A stretch of 64,000 nucleotides of DNA from Coriaria nepalensis (taxonomy: Eukaryota; Streptophyta; Magnoliopsida; Cucurbitales; Coriariaceae), in assembly GCA_027186245.1 (NCBI GenBank), contig CP114490.1, positions 15,001-79,000 of the forward strand, read 5' to 3'. A program made the translations under genes and the position numbers. Below, piece by piece: positions 11,593 through 24,627 of this stretch. Positions within the stretch are counted from its first letter, which is position 1. Each line of letters opens with the position of its first letter. A model generated the notes under the pieces. It saw only the letters and a list, made by a program, of their open reading frames with translations. It made no database searches and was not told the DNA's origin.

Positions 11593-13700
11593 CTAAGGAT
11601 CGGTTGTTAATGGGGGACGATCGTCTTTATCAATAACCTCCTCCTCAACAACAGTAGCAGCCGCGGCCGCTGAAGCACCTTCAGCTTCGGCCTTGCCCTT
11701 ATCCCCCGTAGTTTCCTTGCCAGGGAGTGTAATCTCATTCACATTCAGCTCGAGAAACTTTAGCTCAATAAAGGCTAGGCAGGAAAGGAAACACTTGTCG
11801 GCTATCTCGGACTTCGATGTGGAAAAGTCTTCAGACTCCAGATACTTGTCTACATCAGCCTGCTTGATATGAGGTATCTGAGATATGAAGTCTTCTAGTT
11901 CCATCTGAGTGCTCCTCAGCTCTTTCTGAACATTGTCCAGCTCAGTTCGAACTTCTTATAGCTTAGACTGAACACCTTGAAAAGTTGACAAACATTCTTC
12001 AACTTGCTGGAGTTTAAGCGCATCTTCCTTTATAAGGTCACCTTCCTCGTGATACTTCTTGATTAGCCGATTCTTTTCAAAAGTCGGCTCCTGTAATTTC
12101 GGAACCGATGCCAGAGTGCTCTGCCTCAGTCGTTCATTCTCAGCCTTTAGGGTATCATTTTCTTCCTGCCTAAAAGTCTAGAATGAGGTGCCGATTATAG
12201 CCAAGGTAACCTGACACTGAATAAGCACATGGTTAGTCAAAAGTTAACATAATAAACTGATAGCAAGAAACAATACTTACCATGGAAAAGCTTGAACTCA
12301 GGACTTTTTGGACATCTAAAAGCGGGAGGCTAGCCAAGCTGAGGTTTGTCGAAGTCAGCGGCAGTTCATATGTCTCCCGCAAGAATTCTCAGAAGGAGCC
12401 TTAGCTGACTCTAAGCTTCAGGATCCCCCCTGTTTTGGCACGTTGAGTTAGAAAAGCCAGAAATGAAGTGCTCCAGGAGAGGGTTTGTGGGGTAGGAGGT
12501 TGGATGAACCTCTGAGCGATCGTGGCTGAGGGGCCTATGGCAGTTGGGGTCACTACTAGAGGGGGAGTATGGGAAGAGCTGGAGAGGTTGATCAACATAG
12601 GCTCTAAGGGGATATCCTCCCCGGTCTTTGATTTCTTCCCCCCCTCGAGGCAGACCATGGGAGAACCCTGCCTTTTCCTGGCCTTATTTGCAGTTGCTTT
12701 AGCCTCGCGCCTTTTCTTTATCTCCAAAAATTTGTGGTCCATCAGAGCTGCCACTCAGACTTGGAAACGTTTTCTATAGAAAATTTTAAAGTGTTAGAAG
12801 GCACATTCAATGATGATACTTACTGTAAAGACTAGGAAAAATGTTACCATAAGGGAGAGCCCCCAGTTCAGCTTGGGGAATCATTCCTAAGGGTTCTACA
12901 TCTAAGGGAGGGTCAGCGCAGACTAGATCACAACTTATCAGACGGTCTATTGAGAGAACTGCCCGAAAATTCCTCTCATCTTTGGGCTTTCTCATTATGG
13001 CTTCCTATGCCAACTCGTCCTTTTTGGAGAGCAAAATCTCCATCTTAGAAATGCACTTCTCTTAGAATTATGTGCGGAGGATATAGCGGCAGGCATGACA
13101 CTTCCAGTTTTCCATCAAGACAAACCATTTCTCCTTCCAAAATTTGTTAGCTTGTGGAAGTCTGGTGATGGTTTGCCTTCCTCCATCGTCAAGTAGTACC
13201 ACACTTGGTTGCTTCGCCTTGAGTTGATAAGAGAGAGAAAGAAGCTTGTCCGTGGAGCGTGTCCAGTCTCCTCAAAATACAGTACGAACAAACCTAGTAG
13301 GGTCCTCCAGGCGTTCGATACTAGTTGACCTATGGGGAGTTGCTAAGTGTATAGCAGCGACTGGAAAAATGGGTGAAGTGGCACTCTGAAACCCCATGAG
13401 AACATATCTACATAAACAGCTGTCTGTATGAGCCCATTAACGCCAACTGAGGGTATATGTTCATACTTCTCAAGCATGCGAATATTAAAGCATGAGGAGA
13501 TGTTGTACTTGGTCAGAAGATGGAAGTGATCATTCTTGTCAAATGTGGGGACAATTTATCTATAATGATCCGACCGAGGCCGAGCCGCCCCCTTGGCCTT
13601 TTTCTTCGGCTCAAGCTTGACCTTTCGGGGCTTATCCATCTTGAATGTACTTGACCATGATAATGAAAGGGGTCAGCCTTAGGTCGGAAATTCATGGCGG
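11593..13700 (-). pseudogene. Antisense ORF of gypsy element 1 (aORF, 'putative gypsy type transposon' domain), broken
   Basis: The region codes on the strand opposite gag. The N-terminal part is at about 13700-13400 (DHFHLLTKYNIS-like text continuing to an IRMLEKYEH-like segment). A middle part at 12995-12807 reads KDERNFRAVLSIDRLISC, a Ser/Pro-rich part lies at 12754-12401, and an acidic C-terminus at 11904-11593 contains FLSCLAFIELKF. Stops and shifts separate them. The same pieces in the same order occur in element 2 (34988-37030), for example DERNFRAIMMLDRLINC and FLSCLVVVELKF, so the ORF was a shared functional part. Plant Tat/Ogre-type elements are known to carry such additional antisense ORFs; its function is not established. 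Confidence 0.7.
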
Positions 13701-14599
13701 CTGAGAATCTATTCTGAAAAACCTAAAGGGCCAAGGTGATCCTAAAGTTGTCCAGTAAGACGGAAAATTATCTAAGGGTTGGGAGACTCTAGAGATCAGA
13801 ATGACTAAGGGTGATCTTAGTGTTAACTAATGAGGTAAAAATCGTCTAAGTGCTGAGAAATACTGAAGGAGGGTGTCAACTGAGCATCTTAAGGGATGAG
13901 GAGCATGAAGTCAGTCTACTTGGTAAAAATCGCCTAAGTATTAAAAATCTCCTAAGTATGAGAATGTTAGGGGGGAAGGTTCAAGGTCCTAAGTCTCAGA
14001 ATAAGATAAAAACACCTATGAGGTCAATTCATAGGTATATTTCGATCAAAACATGATTTTCAAAAGAAAATTAAAAGCGAGAAAGAATCCATTCCAAGAA
14101 CATTCATAGAAAATGAAGAACAACGGGAGAAAATGATGAAATTCGCAAGAAATGTAGAGAGATGAGATAACTTACTTGTTCTGTCAGACATATTGAATGG
14201 AGCAGTGAGTGCAGATGGTGGCTCACGATGGTGGATGTGACGGCAGAATGTAGCAAATTTCACGAAAATCAGAAAACTTGAGAGAGAGTGCTGGAATTCG
14301 ATGGAGAAAAGCTTGGAGTGAAATGAAAATGGGAAGAACGTTTATTAAATAAGAAAAGAGAAGGAGAACGAACACGATGGTTGAGTATGTCCACTGACAT
14401 CTTCCACATGTCATGTTCCTAGAGGTCATCACAGATAATGATGAGCGTGAATCGAGGTACATTTAAGATAATGACGTGCGTCCTTTCACATCCCTTAGTA
14501 TTGATGGGATTGGTAAGATGAGACAAGAGCTCGTTAACCAAAATAATGGTCAGAATGACACGTGACTCATGGAATGAGGTTACGTGTCAATGTGCTAAC

Positions 14600-15349
14600 T
14601 GTTATACCGAATTCCGGGAGAGCCTCAGCTGGGCAGTCTAAGAGACTGAGGCTGGACGTCGTCAACCTAAGATTATAAAAATAGAGTGCTGATGGTAGGT
14701 AATATATGAGGCTGAGGTACAGAGGGTCGGAGGTAGCGTCAGCTCGGCTATCCATATTTGGATGAGATGAAAAGTCTCAGGAAGATGTTGAGGCTGAAAG
14801 GTATTTTCTCGCTCGGCTCAGATGTTGGCAATGTGACTAAACGAGTGGACATGTGAAAAAATAACTAACACTCGAGTAAAGACCTTGTCTTTGGTATATC
14901 AGACAAGGGCGACACCATTGTGCGTTGAGGTGCTCTAGAGAATGTCAAATTGAGGCGGCGCCCATACCACCTAGGGGGGCATGTATATGGGACACAGATC
15001 CCTGCCATGCCAGACTGTGAGGCTCTGACAGTATCATTAAGCAGGGAGTGGTTAGAGCACTAAACAATGAGAGCACGACACGTATAGAGCTGTCGGTTAC
15101 CTCCCAACTCGAACCAGGTATAAAAACCATGTAAAAGAATAGTAAAAGATAATGCAAAATTCATTAAGAAAAGAACAAACTTCTTCAATACTCTTCGTTT
15201 TCCTTCTAGAAAACTGACTAAAACGTCAGAGCGAGGTTGGCCGACAATCACTTCGGCCACAATTTGCTGTTGAGTGCATGTGTCGATCAATCTTAGGACA
15301 TACTGTAGACTGTAGATCCCTTCATAGTGGATGTAAATCTACGTCAACA
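14600..15349 (+). repeat. Right LTR of gypsy element 1
   Basis: It starts TGTTATACCG and ends CAACA at 15349, about 750 bases. It matches the left LTR with many scattered substitutions, so the insertion is old. The first nine bases resemble the start of the element 2 LTR (TGTTATGCC). A TATA-like TATAAAAACC lies near 15119. Confidence 0.88.
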
Positions 15350-16180
15350 GTATGTATATAAGATAAATTCGAAAAAGGAGGGCCTTTAATGTTTGTGCAC
15401 AAATATATATATTTTTTTCTTATTATTAGAAATAGATTTGAGTGGTTTATAAACATCATTTATAGTCTTCATTTATAGTCTTCCCAAGCCATTTTTTTAC
15501 AATAAAGTTTCATATGCCACGGGAAAAAGAATATGTATATATATAGAGAGAGAGAGAGAGAGTGAGAGATAAATTCACTTTTTAATTAATGTAATTTGCA
15601 TAAATTTATTTATATTTTTTAATTTTTATGTGATTTAAATGAGATTTTATTAATTTATTTAATTATTATTAATTTATTATTATATTTTATAATTGATTCT
15701 TTGTAAGGAATCTGATATTTGAGGTCTCATCTAAATCTTATTTTAAAAAAATATTTGTTCAATTAGTTTCAACTTTTCGTAAGGAATAATCAGATCATTA
15801 AAATTTTATTATTTAAAAAGGATTTGATCGATTCAATTGAATTCTTTATGAAGAATCATGTTAATTCGATTTGAATTCCTCTTAAAGAAATTAAATTATT
15901 TCAATCGATTTTTCATTAAAAAAAATATAAATCGATCAATTTAAAAAAAAAAGGGAATGGGTTTCAATTTTTATTTTTTATTTTTGGAAAAATAAAAAAT
16001 AAAAAATAAAAAATGAATTATAAAATATAATAATAAATTAAAAAGAGAGAAAATATAAAAAATAAATTTAAAAATAATTAAATAAATTTAAAATATATAA
16101 AAATTAAAAAATTATAAATAAATTACATAAAAAATAATTTATATCAATCACGGAACTAAAAACTAAATTTATCATATGAA
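15350..16180. other. AT-rich intergenic DNA upstream of the PIN gene
   Basis: Very AT-rich, with (GA)n at about 15545-15562 and long A/T runs at 15950-16110, including an imperfect inverted repeat of TTTTTATTTTT and AAAAATAAAAA near 15968-16010 that could fold. No coding signal. Confidence 0.5.
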
Positions 16181-16704
16181 TATATATATAATATATTCAT
16201 CTGTACAGACAGATTTAAAAGCCTGAAAAGAATCTGACGAACAAGCTCAGACTCTTTTCACTTTCTCTTATGCCTTTTTAATTCGTTCTTCTTCTCTTCT
16301 TTTCTTCGCTCTGTGTCAGAATCATTTTCTCTAAAAACCGGGATTAAAAGAAAAAACTTTAATTAATTAATATGAAAAAAGAAGAAAAGCTTTTAAAAAG
16401 GGATCAGGAGGAGCTCAGCTTTAATTTCTTTGTCTGCCATTACAATGCCATAAATATAACAAACACTTCACTCCTCCCTCCCTTTCCCTACTTGCCCCCT
16501 CTTTCCATCTCCTCCTCCCTCCTCCCCTGTCTCATTCCCAGCCACCTAACAGCATTCTCTTCATTCATTCCTCTCTCCTCTTAAAACAAAAATGGGTTAA
16601 TTCCTTCTCTATTCACTCCCCTTCACTAAACTCCCTCTTAAAAGACAAGAGTCCCAAAAAAAATAAAAAGCCCGCGAAAATAGAAAACCCACTAACAAGA
16701 TAAG
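16181..16704 (+). promoter_or_regulatory. Probable core promoter and 5' leader of the PIN gene, with upstream ORFs
   Basis: A TATA run lies at 16181-16196. The following leader is strikingly pyrimidine-rich (16255-16320 and 16470-16590). It contains a TGTCTC auxin-response core at 16528-16533, although one copy has little weight. Two upstream ATGs precede the PIN start: a 70-codon frame at 16372-16584 and a minimal ATG-GGT-TAA at about 16591. The transcription start is inferred only from the TATA position. Confidence 0.45.
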
Positions 16705-19459
16705 ATGATCTCTGTTTTAGACCTCTACCACGTTCTAACAGCCGTTGTACCACTCTACGTGGCCATGATCTTAGCATACGGCTCAGTAAAATGGTGGAAA
16801 ATCTTCACACCTGATCAATGCTCAGGAATCAACCGTTTCGTAGCGCTCTTCGCCGTCCCTCTCCTCTCCTTCCACTTCATCTCTACAAATAATCCATACG
16901 CCATGAACTACCGATTCATCGCAGCAGACACGCTGCAAAAAGTCATCGTTCTAGTAGTCCTCTGCTTCTGGTCAAGAACGAGCTCTAGAGGCTCTCTCGA
17001 GTGGTCGATCACTCTCTTTTCTCTCTCCACCCTCCCTAACACTCTCGTCATGGGTATACCGTTGCTTAAAGGCATGTACGGAGAAGCTTCTGGAAGCTTG
17101 ATGGTCCAAATCGTTGTTCTTCAGTGTATAATCTGGTACACTTTGATGCTGTTCTTGTTCGAATACAGAGGAGCTCGGCTTTTGATCGTCGAACAGTTTC
17201 CAGAGACAGCCGGATCGATTATCTCTTTCCGAGTTGATTCTGATATTCTTTCTCTAGACGGGAAGGAGCCGTTACAGACTGAAGCAGAGGTAGGGGAAGA
17301 CGGTAAGCTACATGTAACGGTGAGAAAGTCGACAGGTTCGAGATCGGAAATTTACTCAAGGCGGTCGCACGGGCCGAATTCAGGGGTTGCGTTGACTCCT
17401 AGGTTGTCTAATTTGACCAATGCAGAGATTTATTCTCTGCAATCTTCGAGGAATCCTACGCCAAGAGGATCGAGTTTTAATCACACGGATTTTTACATGG
17501 GCAATGCTAGTCCAAGGCAATCTAGTTATGGGAATTGTGGGTTTGAGGAGGAGAGTGGGAATGCTGGGGTTAATAAGATTAGAGTGAATGGAGGGATAGT
17601 GGGCCAGGGGAATGGGTACCCTGGCCCGCCGAGTGCCGGGATATTTTCTTCTCCGGCAATGGGAGGGATGAAGAAGGGGAATAGTAGCAATACTAATGGA
17701 GGTGGTGGTGAAGGAGGGGGAAAGGATTTGCATATGTTTGTATGGAGCTCCAGTGCCTCCCCTGTTTCCGAAGGAGGGATTCATGTCTTTAGAGGTGGTG
17801 CTGATTTTGGCAATGAGCTTGGTGGGGTACCTCACCAAAAAGGTTTGAACTTTGGACCTTCTTTTTTTGGTTTTCTTTTTTGGAGTTTTGTTGGGTTAAA
17901 AAGTGTCTATTGTAATACTTATATGTTCATATTAGCCTAATAACTGTTTTGTTTGTTTGATTTAGAGGAGGGTTTTCTTGATTTCATTAATTGATTGTAC
18001 TTTTCTTTGTTCGTCACTTGGTGGGGGGTTATTTATTTATTTTTGTCTTGTCCTTTTCTCCCTCATACTATGGATCAGTGTTCAAGCTGAATTTTTGGAA
18101 CGTTATTAGAAAGCACTCTTTTTTTGTCCTTATCTTCTTATCTAGGTAAAATGAAGTCACTTTGGCCCCCATGTTAACTGAAAAATGAAAGGTAAAATGA
18201 AGTCACCAATGTTACCTGAAAAAAACCGCCATAGCTTCGGTTCTTAGAACAGGATAACATGATCCTGAATAACTGATTACATGTCCCTAAATGTGCTAAC
18301 AGGTAGTTTTGTTTTTCTAAGACTTGGTAGTTTTAATCCATTTTCAGATTATGATGAGTATGGGCGGGATGAGTTTAGCTTCGGAAACAGACAAGGACCA
18401 GATGGGGTGGATAAGGATGGGCCGGCTCTATCCAAACTGGGGTCGAGCTCCACGGCCGAGCTCCACCCTAAGATCGCTGCACTTGGTGAGCCCAAGCCTA
18501 CTGCCATGCCGCCAACTAGTGTTATGACCAGACTCATTCTCATCATGGTTTGGCGAAAACTTATCCGAAACCCCAACACTTATTCCAGCCTCATTGGCCT
18601 TACTTGGTCCTTGGTCTCATTCAAGTATGTATATTGCAAAAAAACTCAAAAACACTTTTTTTCTTTTTTGGTCTAGATTTTTTTTATCCTAATCCCAATC
18701 TAATATTTGTGTTAATAAAATTTTCAAAAGGTGGAAGCTTGTGATGCCAGCCATTGTAGCTAATTCCATTGCCATTCTATCTAATGCCGGTCTTGGAATG
18801 GCCATGTTTAGTCTTGGTATGGTTAATCGATGAAATATGTAATTAGTTTTTTTTTTTTTTTAAAATTAGTTCCCTTAGTATTGGTTTGAAAATTTTTCCT
18901 TTTGCTGGTACTTGTAGGTTTGTTCATGGCATTACAACCTAAGATTATTGCTTGTGGGAACACCATTGCGACATTTGCCATGGCTGTTCGGTTTCTTACT
19001 GGCCCTGCAGTAATGGCTGCGGCTTCCTTTGCGGTTGGACTTAGAGGAGTTCTATTACACATTGCCATTGTTCAGGTATTTCATGTCGTCTTTATTATAA
19101 TCGAGAAAGGGTTTGAGAAAATAAAAAGATTCTAAGCGGGATGTTTTTTCGTTTTTAATTATAATTTTCCACTCGAATTTTCTCAGGCTGCTCTTCCCCA
19201 AGGGATTGTCCCCTTTGTCTTTGCTAAGGAGTATAATGTTCATCCTGACATTTTGAGCACCGGGTAATTAATGAAGAGCATAATAACAATTCCTTTCCTC
19301 GATAATAAATCAATTTAGATTAGTCGTATCGTAAGTGTTTTCATTTAACCCGGTTTTTATGTGTATATATATATATATTTTTGGATTTGTAGGGTCATTT
19401 TTGGGATGCTAATTGCACTTCCTATTACCCTTGTTTACTACATTTTGCTGGGGCTATGA
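16705..19459 (+). CDS. PIN: Canonical (long-loop) PIN auxin efflux carrier, PIN1/SoPIN1-like
   Basis: Plasma-membrane exporter of auxin (indole-3-acetic acid); polar localisation sets flow direction. Six exons join in phase: 16705-17842, 18348-18624, 18731-18816, 18918-19075, 19187-19263, 19393-19459, giving 600 aa, the usual length. The N-terminal membrane domain (about residues 1-155) includes [19 protein letters not shown] and [12 protein letters not shown] (Asn112). The long cytosolic loop (about 156-440) carries TPRxS phosphorylation motifs at 231-235 (TPRLS) and 252-256 (TPRGS). A third, SPRQS at 269-273, has Ser for Thr. [14 protein letters not shown] follows. The C-terminal membrane domain ends [14 protein letters not shown]. 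The MIS start and the [10 protein letters not shown] segment suggest SoPIN1 rather than PIN1 proper (inference). No premature stops. Confidence 0.95.
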
Positions 19460-19939
19460 AATTGCAAGTCACAGATGAGAGCATGATGGAAGAAAAAGAA
19501 AACTAGTTTAATTTATTTATAAAAAAAAATAATTATAGTTTTTTTGTCTTACCCTTTTGTTATGGGGTTCTTTTTTGGGGCATTCTCTAACAAGGAAGAT
19601 TGATGAATGGATGATGTATGAAGTTGAAGGTCTCTTTCACACACTAGGGGAAGGGATGATGTTGATGGAGATACCAAGTTGTTTTTAACCTAACGAGAGC
19701 ATTTGGAATTTGGCAATTGAGGACACTACTAATCATCAATTAATATTCTTATGTATTTTTTTTGTTTTTGGGCTCTATTCTCTAACTTTCTGAACCTCTC
19801 TCTCCTTTTGTTCTTTCGTTATGAAGAGAGTGAAACTTGTTTTGTGTCAAGTTGAAGATGGAAGCAATAATTGGAAACTGAAAAAAAAAAAAAAGGAAAG
19901 AGGTGGAACTAACAGTGACAGATTGTGTTTGGCGATGCC

Positions 19940-19984
19940 TTAATAAATAATAAAATAATAAAATAATAAAATAATAAAATAATA
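19940..19984. repeat. Microsatellite (AAAATAAT)n
   Basis: Five or so copies of the 8-base unit TAATAAAA in tandem, downstream of the PIN gene. Confidence 0.85.
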
Positions 19985-21492
19985 TGTGAGAAAAATGAAA
20001 AATGAAAAAAGAGTAGGTATGTGTATAGTTGAACTGACACTGGCATCACATTCACCAAGGAGCTGCTGCTGCTAGACGGCTATCATTTCACTTTTCAATC
20101 AATGCAGCAGTAGCGGGCAGTTCTCTCTTTCCACTGGAAACTGGAGGTAAATGTAGGCAATAATTGTTGATTATTTATAATGCTTTGCATTTGATTTAGG
20201 AGACAACCGTCTCTATCATACCAGACCAAACTACTGTTTTTCTGCATTTTTATTCTCTCTTTATTTTATTTGTTTCCACTGTTTTTTTTCATTTCTTCAT
20301 CTTTCTCTCTCTTCTTATATACTTATATATGAAAATAAGAATAAGTTGATTAAAATGTTCATAACTTTGGTTTTGAATATAATGATTGAAGCCACATACA
20401 TACCACTGTTATAATAATACATTTTTTTAGTACTAATATTTTAATAGTAAATTACTTCTATCTTAATTTGTATTGTCAGTGTGACTAGCTATCATGTTTG
20501 GAATTCATGTTAGATAGGTGATGATAATCTGTAATAAATGAGAAATATTTCCTAGGTTGAAACAAAAATGTAATAATGATTTTACACACTTTTTTCCAAA
20601 TTTTTTGTTATTTACTTCTTTATTTTTTGGCCTCCTCAACAAAAATGAAGAGGCTCGTTCGCAATGAAGTTTAAAGATGTCTACTGTGTAGCCTAATTGG
20701 GTGAGCAGTTAATATATTAATTAATACGAGCAACCAGCTTTTGTAATCGTAAAACATGAGACAGAGAAGGCGTGCATAAAGGAAAAGGGAATGCAGCAAT
20801 CACCCATGAGTTCATACATGATGACAGCTCATACCTATTATTATTTACTGCAACTTTTACCACGCTATCACCTACTACTCTTCTAATTCAATCGCTCTGC
20901 ACTTTGCAATTTCGTTACTCCTACATCATCCATCGCACTTATAGTTCTCAAAATAGGTCTGATTAAATGGGCCGCCCGTGATTTAGGCCTAATCTAATGA
21001 TGGAATGGCCCATTTTCAACAAACCTGTCGAGCACAATGCCCATGGGATGGGCCTATTTCACAATCACGACCCAGCATGGGATTAAGCCCTATGGGCCTC
21101 GGGCTAGACTTTAACAAATTTTCGTTAAAATAGGTCGGTATGGGTATGACCCGTTTTCAGCATGTGCAGACAAAGCACGAAATGAATAGTGAATGGGTTA
21201 AAGAAACAATTATTATTATTATTTTTTTTTTTTTGGAGAGAGAATAGCATTGTCTCTTTGAATTGAGAGCATATATGATCATACACACCATGAAGAAACG
21301 TATGTCACACTCCAAAATTTAATAACAGCCCAGAAGCCCAATACATCAAAGCCTCGGCCCTTTTTCTGGACTTGACAAGCAAAGTAGGTATTGGGCTTTT
21401 CTGGGCCTCGAAATAAGAAAATGGGCTTAAAATATGGTGCTCCAGTTGCAGATAACTTGTTTTTACTCTTGCGGTAAAAAGGGAGAAAAACA

Positions 21493-21493
<1 letters not shown>

Positions 21494-21547
<54 letters not shown>
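21494..21547. repeat. Microsatellite (AAT)n
   Basis: About 17 perfect AAT/ATA triplets. On the minus strand it would read as poly-Leu/poly-Tyr/poly-Ile, producing spurious open frames. Confidence 0.95.
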
Positions 21548-23319
21548 TGTGGGTCACCTAATTAACAGTATGATCACAAAGATGAAGTCGGTGCTTCCCC
21601 TAAATATTTGCTACCATCATGCCTGTAATAATTAATACGGTTTTCCTTTACAGTGCCCGTGAACAAATCAGAGTCTAACGTCAAATTATTACTCGCTTTA
21701 TGCTATTTAGTCAGACGATTATTTTCCTTTGTGAGCTGATAAATAATGAATATTTATAAACTTAAAAAGTTTTTAAATAATAAAATTACAGTTTTAGATA
21801 TATAGAAAAAGATAAAATTTATACACTAGATGATGATTCTACCTCTTCTTCCAGCTCTCAGCCTCAGTAAAGCGGCAAGCATATGCAATTCTTCTATAAG
21901 GAAGATGTTTCCATGCATTCATCACCTCCAAGAACTTCGTTCCATTGGCAATGTTCAGTTGACTGCACTACCACTTGTGATTTCTTTTTTTTATTATTAT
22001 TAATTTTTAACTATTTTGTATTATGGTAAATTAGAGGAAATGATCTATACTTCTGGTGTTTAAAAGAATTTGGTGGCAGTGTATACTGTATATATGGAAA
22101 GATGGTAGATCAAAGTTACTAATTTGTTTAAATTTCTTTGTTCATTAAGGGACTAGCATTTTTTGTTCTCTACACGAGTAGATTTACTTTTATTTTCAGG
22201 ATTTCCTATTGCAATGACTCTCAATAGAGTCCGTCCCGTTCTTACCACATGTAAATCTAATAAGATGATTAACAATAGTAACTGCTTTTGCTTTTGATTA
22301 GGTTAAATAGCAATGAATAGGTTTCTTTAGATTCCACTATATTCTTCTTGACAACAAAGTATCTACTCTTCTTGATATTCTTTTCCTACCCAATGTCTAC
22401 AATATTCTAGATCAAACAATGTGTTTTAAAATTCCAGTAAATAAAATTGTGCAGAAATATAATATTCTATAGTGCCACCGGCTCCAAGATAACAATCTAT
22501 CTACAACACCATAAGCTAAATCAGTATACGAAACTCAATTTTTTCGGGCAACCAACCAACATGGAAAGCCTGATTTGTATTTGAACTTTGGTTATTTTTT
22601 TTTTCACTGCGCAAGGAAACTCTGGCCTCCGCCTGACTGGGATCTTGGGGTTCACATTTGATAAGAGTTAATTGCGTTTGTGATTGTTAACTGCATTCCA
22701 ATAGCGCCCATATTTTTCCTCGCCTATTTTTTTTTTTTTTCTGATTATATAGTACCATACCAGTGTTTGATTTCATAGAAAACTATAAAAAAATAAGGAG
22801 CAAGATTTGATCAAGAAAACTGTTTTCATCACTGTTAGTGATGGATGATGGGCAAAGGCCTAAGAGATAAAGAGACGGTAGAATCGTCTAGGATTTAAAT
22901 TATACCCATTTGATCTATTTTTTTAATATTCAATATTTTCAGAATACCTAATAATAATCAGCCTCAAATCCGGGGAAATATTAGATGTGCCGTCTATCAT
23001 ATGTTCCTCCAGAAAATTAGTTAAGTTAGTTACGTGTCAGTATATGAACAATAAAATAATTTTGTAAGTTAATAATCGGTATATTCGTTTATATTATACA
23101 TAAAAATAAGCCGTTAGTTTATCTAAAATTAATAAATAATATTATACTAGACTGTGTGATTCCTGATTACAACAGAAACAAGAACAGAAGCAGAAAGCAC
23201 TAGAGAGTGGGTGGGGGGGCAGTCTCAGAAAGATGTCGCACGTGATTGGCGCAAGTTTTATTTATTTATTTTTCATTGGATTCCACATCATCAAATGAAA
23301 GTATCAAAGTGTGATTGGT

Positions 23320-23323
<4 letters not shown>

Positions 23324-23358
<35 letters not shown>
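23324..23358. repeat. Heptamer microsatellite (CTTTCTA)n
   Basis: Four to five perfect tandem copies of CTTTCTA. Confidence 0.9.
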
Positions 23359-23360
<2 letters not shown>

Positions 23361-24627
23361 ATGTGTTTGTTGCATGTGAAATAAATTCTCTCATGAACAA
23401 TTTAATTACAATCTAGTATCTACCATGTCTTTCTGAGTGTACCGAAACACAACCCTTACTAATATGGAACTAAATTAATGTTCAGGAATTCCCAATTGCG
23501 ATCATCTAATTGCAAAATTAACATCCTTAACTTGACACAAATTTATTGTTTACATCGAGTAAATCAGTTAATGAGATATACGATGATACTTTTTTTTTTT
23601 TTTTTAATCAGTCTAAGAGTATAGTTGGGTGTATTTAGTTATTCTCTGTCATTTATATTTATATATATGAATACAGTTATATTAACATAAACTAAAGTAG
23701 TAAGACTGCTTAGCTATATGGATGATCATTGTTATGGGACCAACAAATTTACCAGACAAACATATTGTCACGTCATACCTAACTTCATCATCATGCGTGA
23801 TTAATTGACTAGTAGTGCCATATTTATTTATACGTGACTATATATATTTTAGCTCTACTTCCTACTCCTAGCATCTAGGATTCTTAGCATATATATTATG
23901 GTTGGTCCAACAATATTATAAGTACTTAAATCTACATTACTTATTAATAATTAATAAATATTTCATTATCCCTAAATTTATATTAAATATCATATCTTGT
24001 TGCACGAATATTTCTCGCCTCCTCAATCTAAAAGAAATGAAAGCTGTTAAACTGTGACCAAATCTTTTTGTTTTAGGTAAGAATTCATATGGTATATGTA
24101 ATAATATATGGGAGAAAAAGGGGAAAGATAAAAAAATAAAAAATAAAAAAATGTAGACGTTTTTCAAAGCTTACAAAATAAGATAAAAACAAACGCATTG
24201 AAGAATCCTTCTTAAACATTCTTCGTATTTATTAGAAAAATGAATGAATAGTGACTACATGTTGGTTTTTTAGGATCCCAAAGGACCTAGAAAGGACAGG
24301 CTGCAAGCTTACTACAGTATCATTTCTTTTTAGGTCACTCATAACTCCAAATTCTCTGACAAAAAAGATCCAACCTGGTTAATTTATCATTATTATTATT
24401 ATTGTTTCTAAAACTACAAAATCTTCAATTTATTTAAAAGATATTTAATATGAATGATTGTCTAATTTGTATCACCTACCCTTACTCTTTCCTACCGCTC
24501 GGAGAATTTTCACATTGTTTTTCTTACTCGGATTCCATCCATCCTTTTCTTCCTGTTCCTTCCTCCATAATTTGCTCCCCCCCCCCCCTGCCTCTGCCAT
24601 TTCCATTATCCAGTAGAATCATAAAAG

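Larger units (their letters stand above)
8284..15349 (+). mobile_element. Non-autonomous Ty3/gypsy LTR retrotransposon (Tat-like), gag plus antisense ORF, no pol
   Basis: Two direct LTRs bracket about 5.6 kb. The internal part starts with a primer-binding-like TTTGGCATCCACCGTGGG, then a gag remnant (about 9576-10625), a 69-bp tandem array (about 10735-11390) and a minus-strand ORF region (about 11593-13700). I see no protease, reverse transcriptase, RNase H or integrase motif in any frame, so the element must depend on partners. The same order (gag, repeats, antisense ORF) occurs in the full-length element at 27990-38486, and the LTR ends share stretches, so the two are related. I found no clean target-site duplication: the base quintet after the right LTR (GTATG) has no clear match at the left edge, and the left LTR looks shortened there. 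Confidence 0.85.
19460..24627. other. Intergenic DNA between PIN and CRK genes
   Basis: About 5.2 kb without a recognised gene. The first 100-200 bases are probably the PIN 3' UTR. AT-rich throughout, with several microsatellites listed separately, poly(T) near 21220-21235 and 23590-23605, and a G-box-like CACGTG core near 23239. A GGGC-rich stretch at 20965-21130 has repeated TGGGCC words, resembling plant telo-box/site-II promoter words, but no gene start follows. From about 24230 the sequence is probably the kinase promoter. Confidence 0.5.

Noticed and set aside
16372..16584. 70-codon ORF as an independent gene
   Set aside because: It lies in the PIN leader, has no domain, and its second half is a CT-rich stretch. 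Better treated as an upstream ORF.
17380..17838. 152-codon minus-strand ORF inside PIN exon 1
   Set aside because: Antisense shadow of the PIN hydrophilic loop; composition follows the sense codons.
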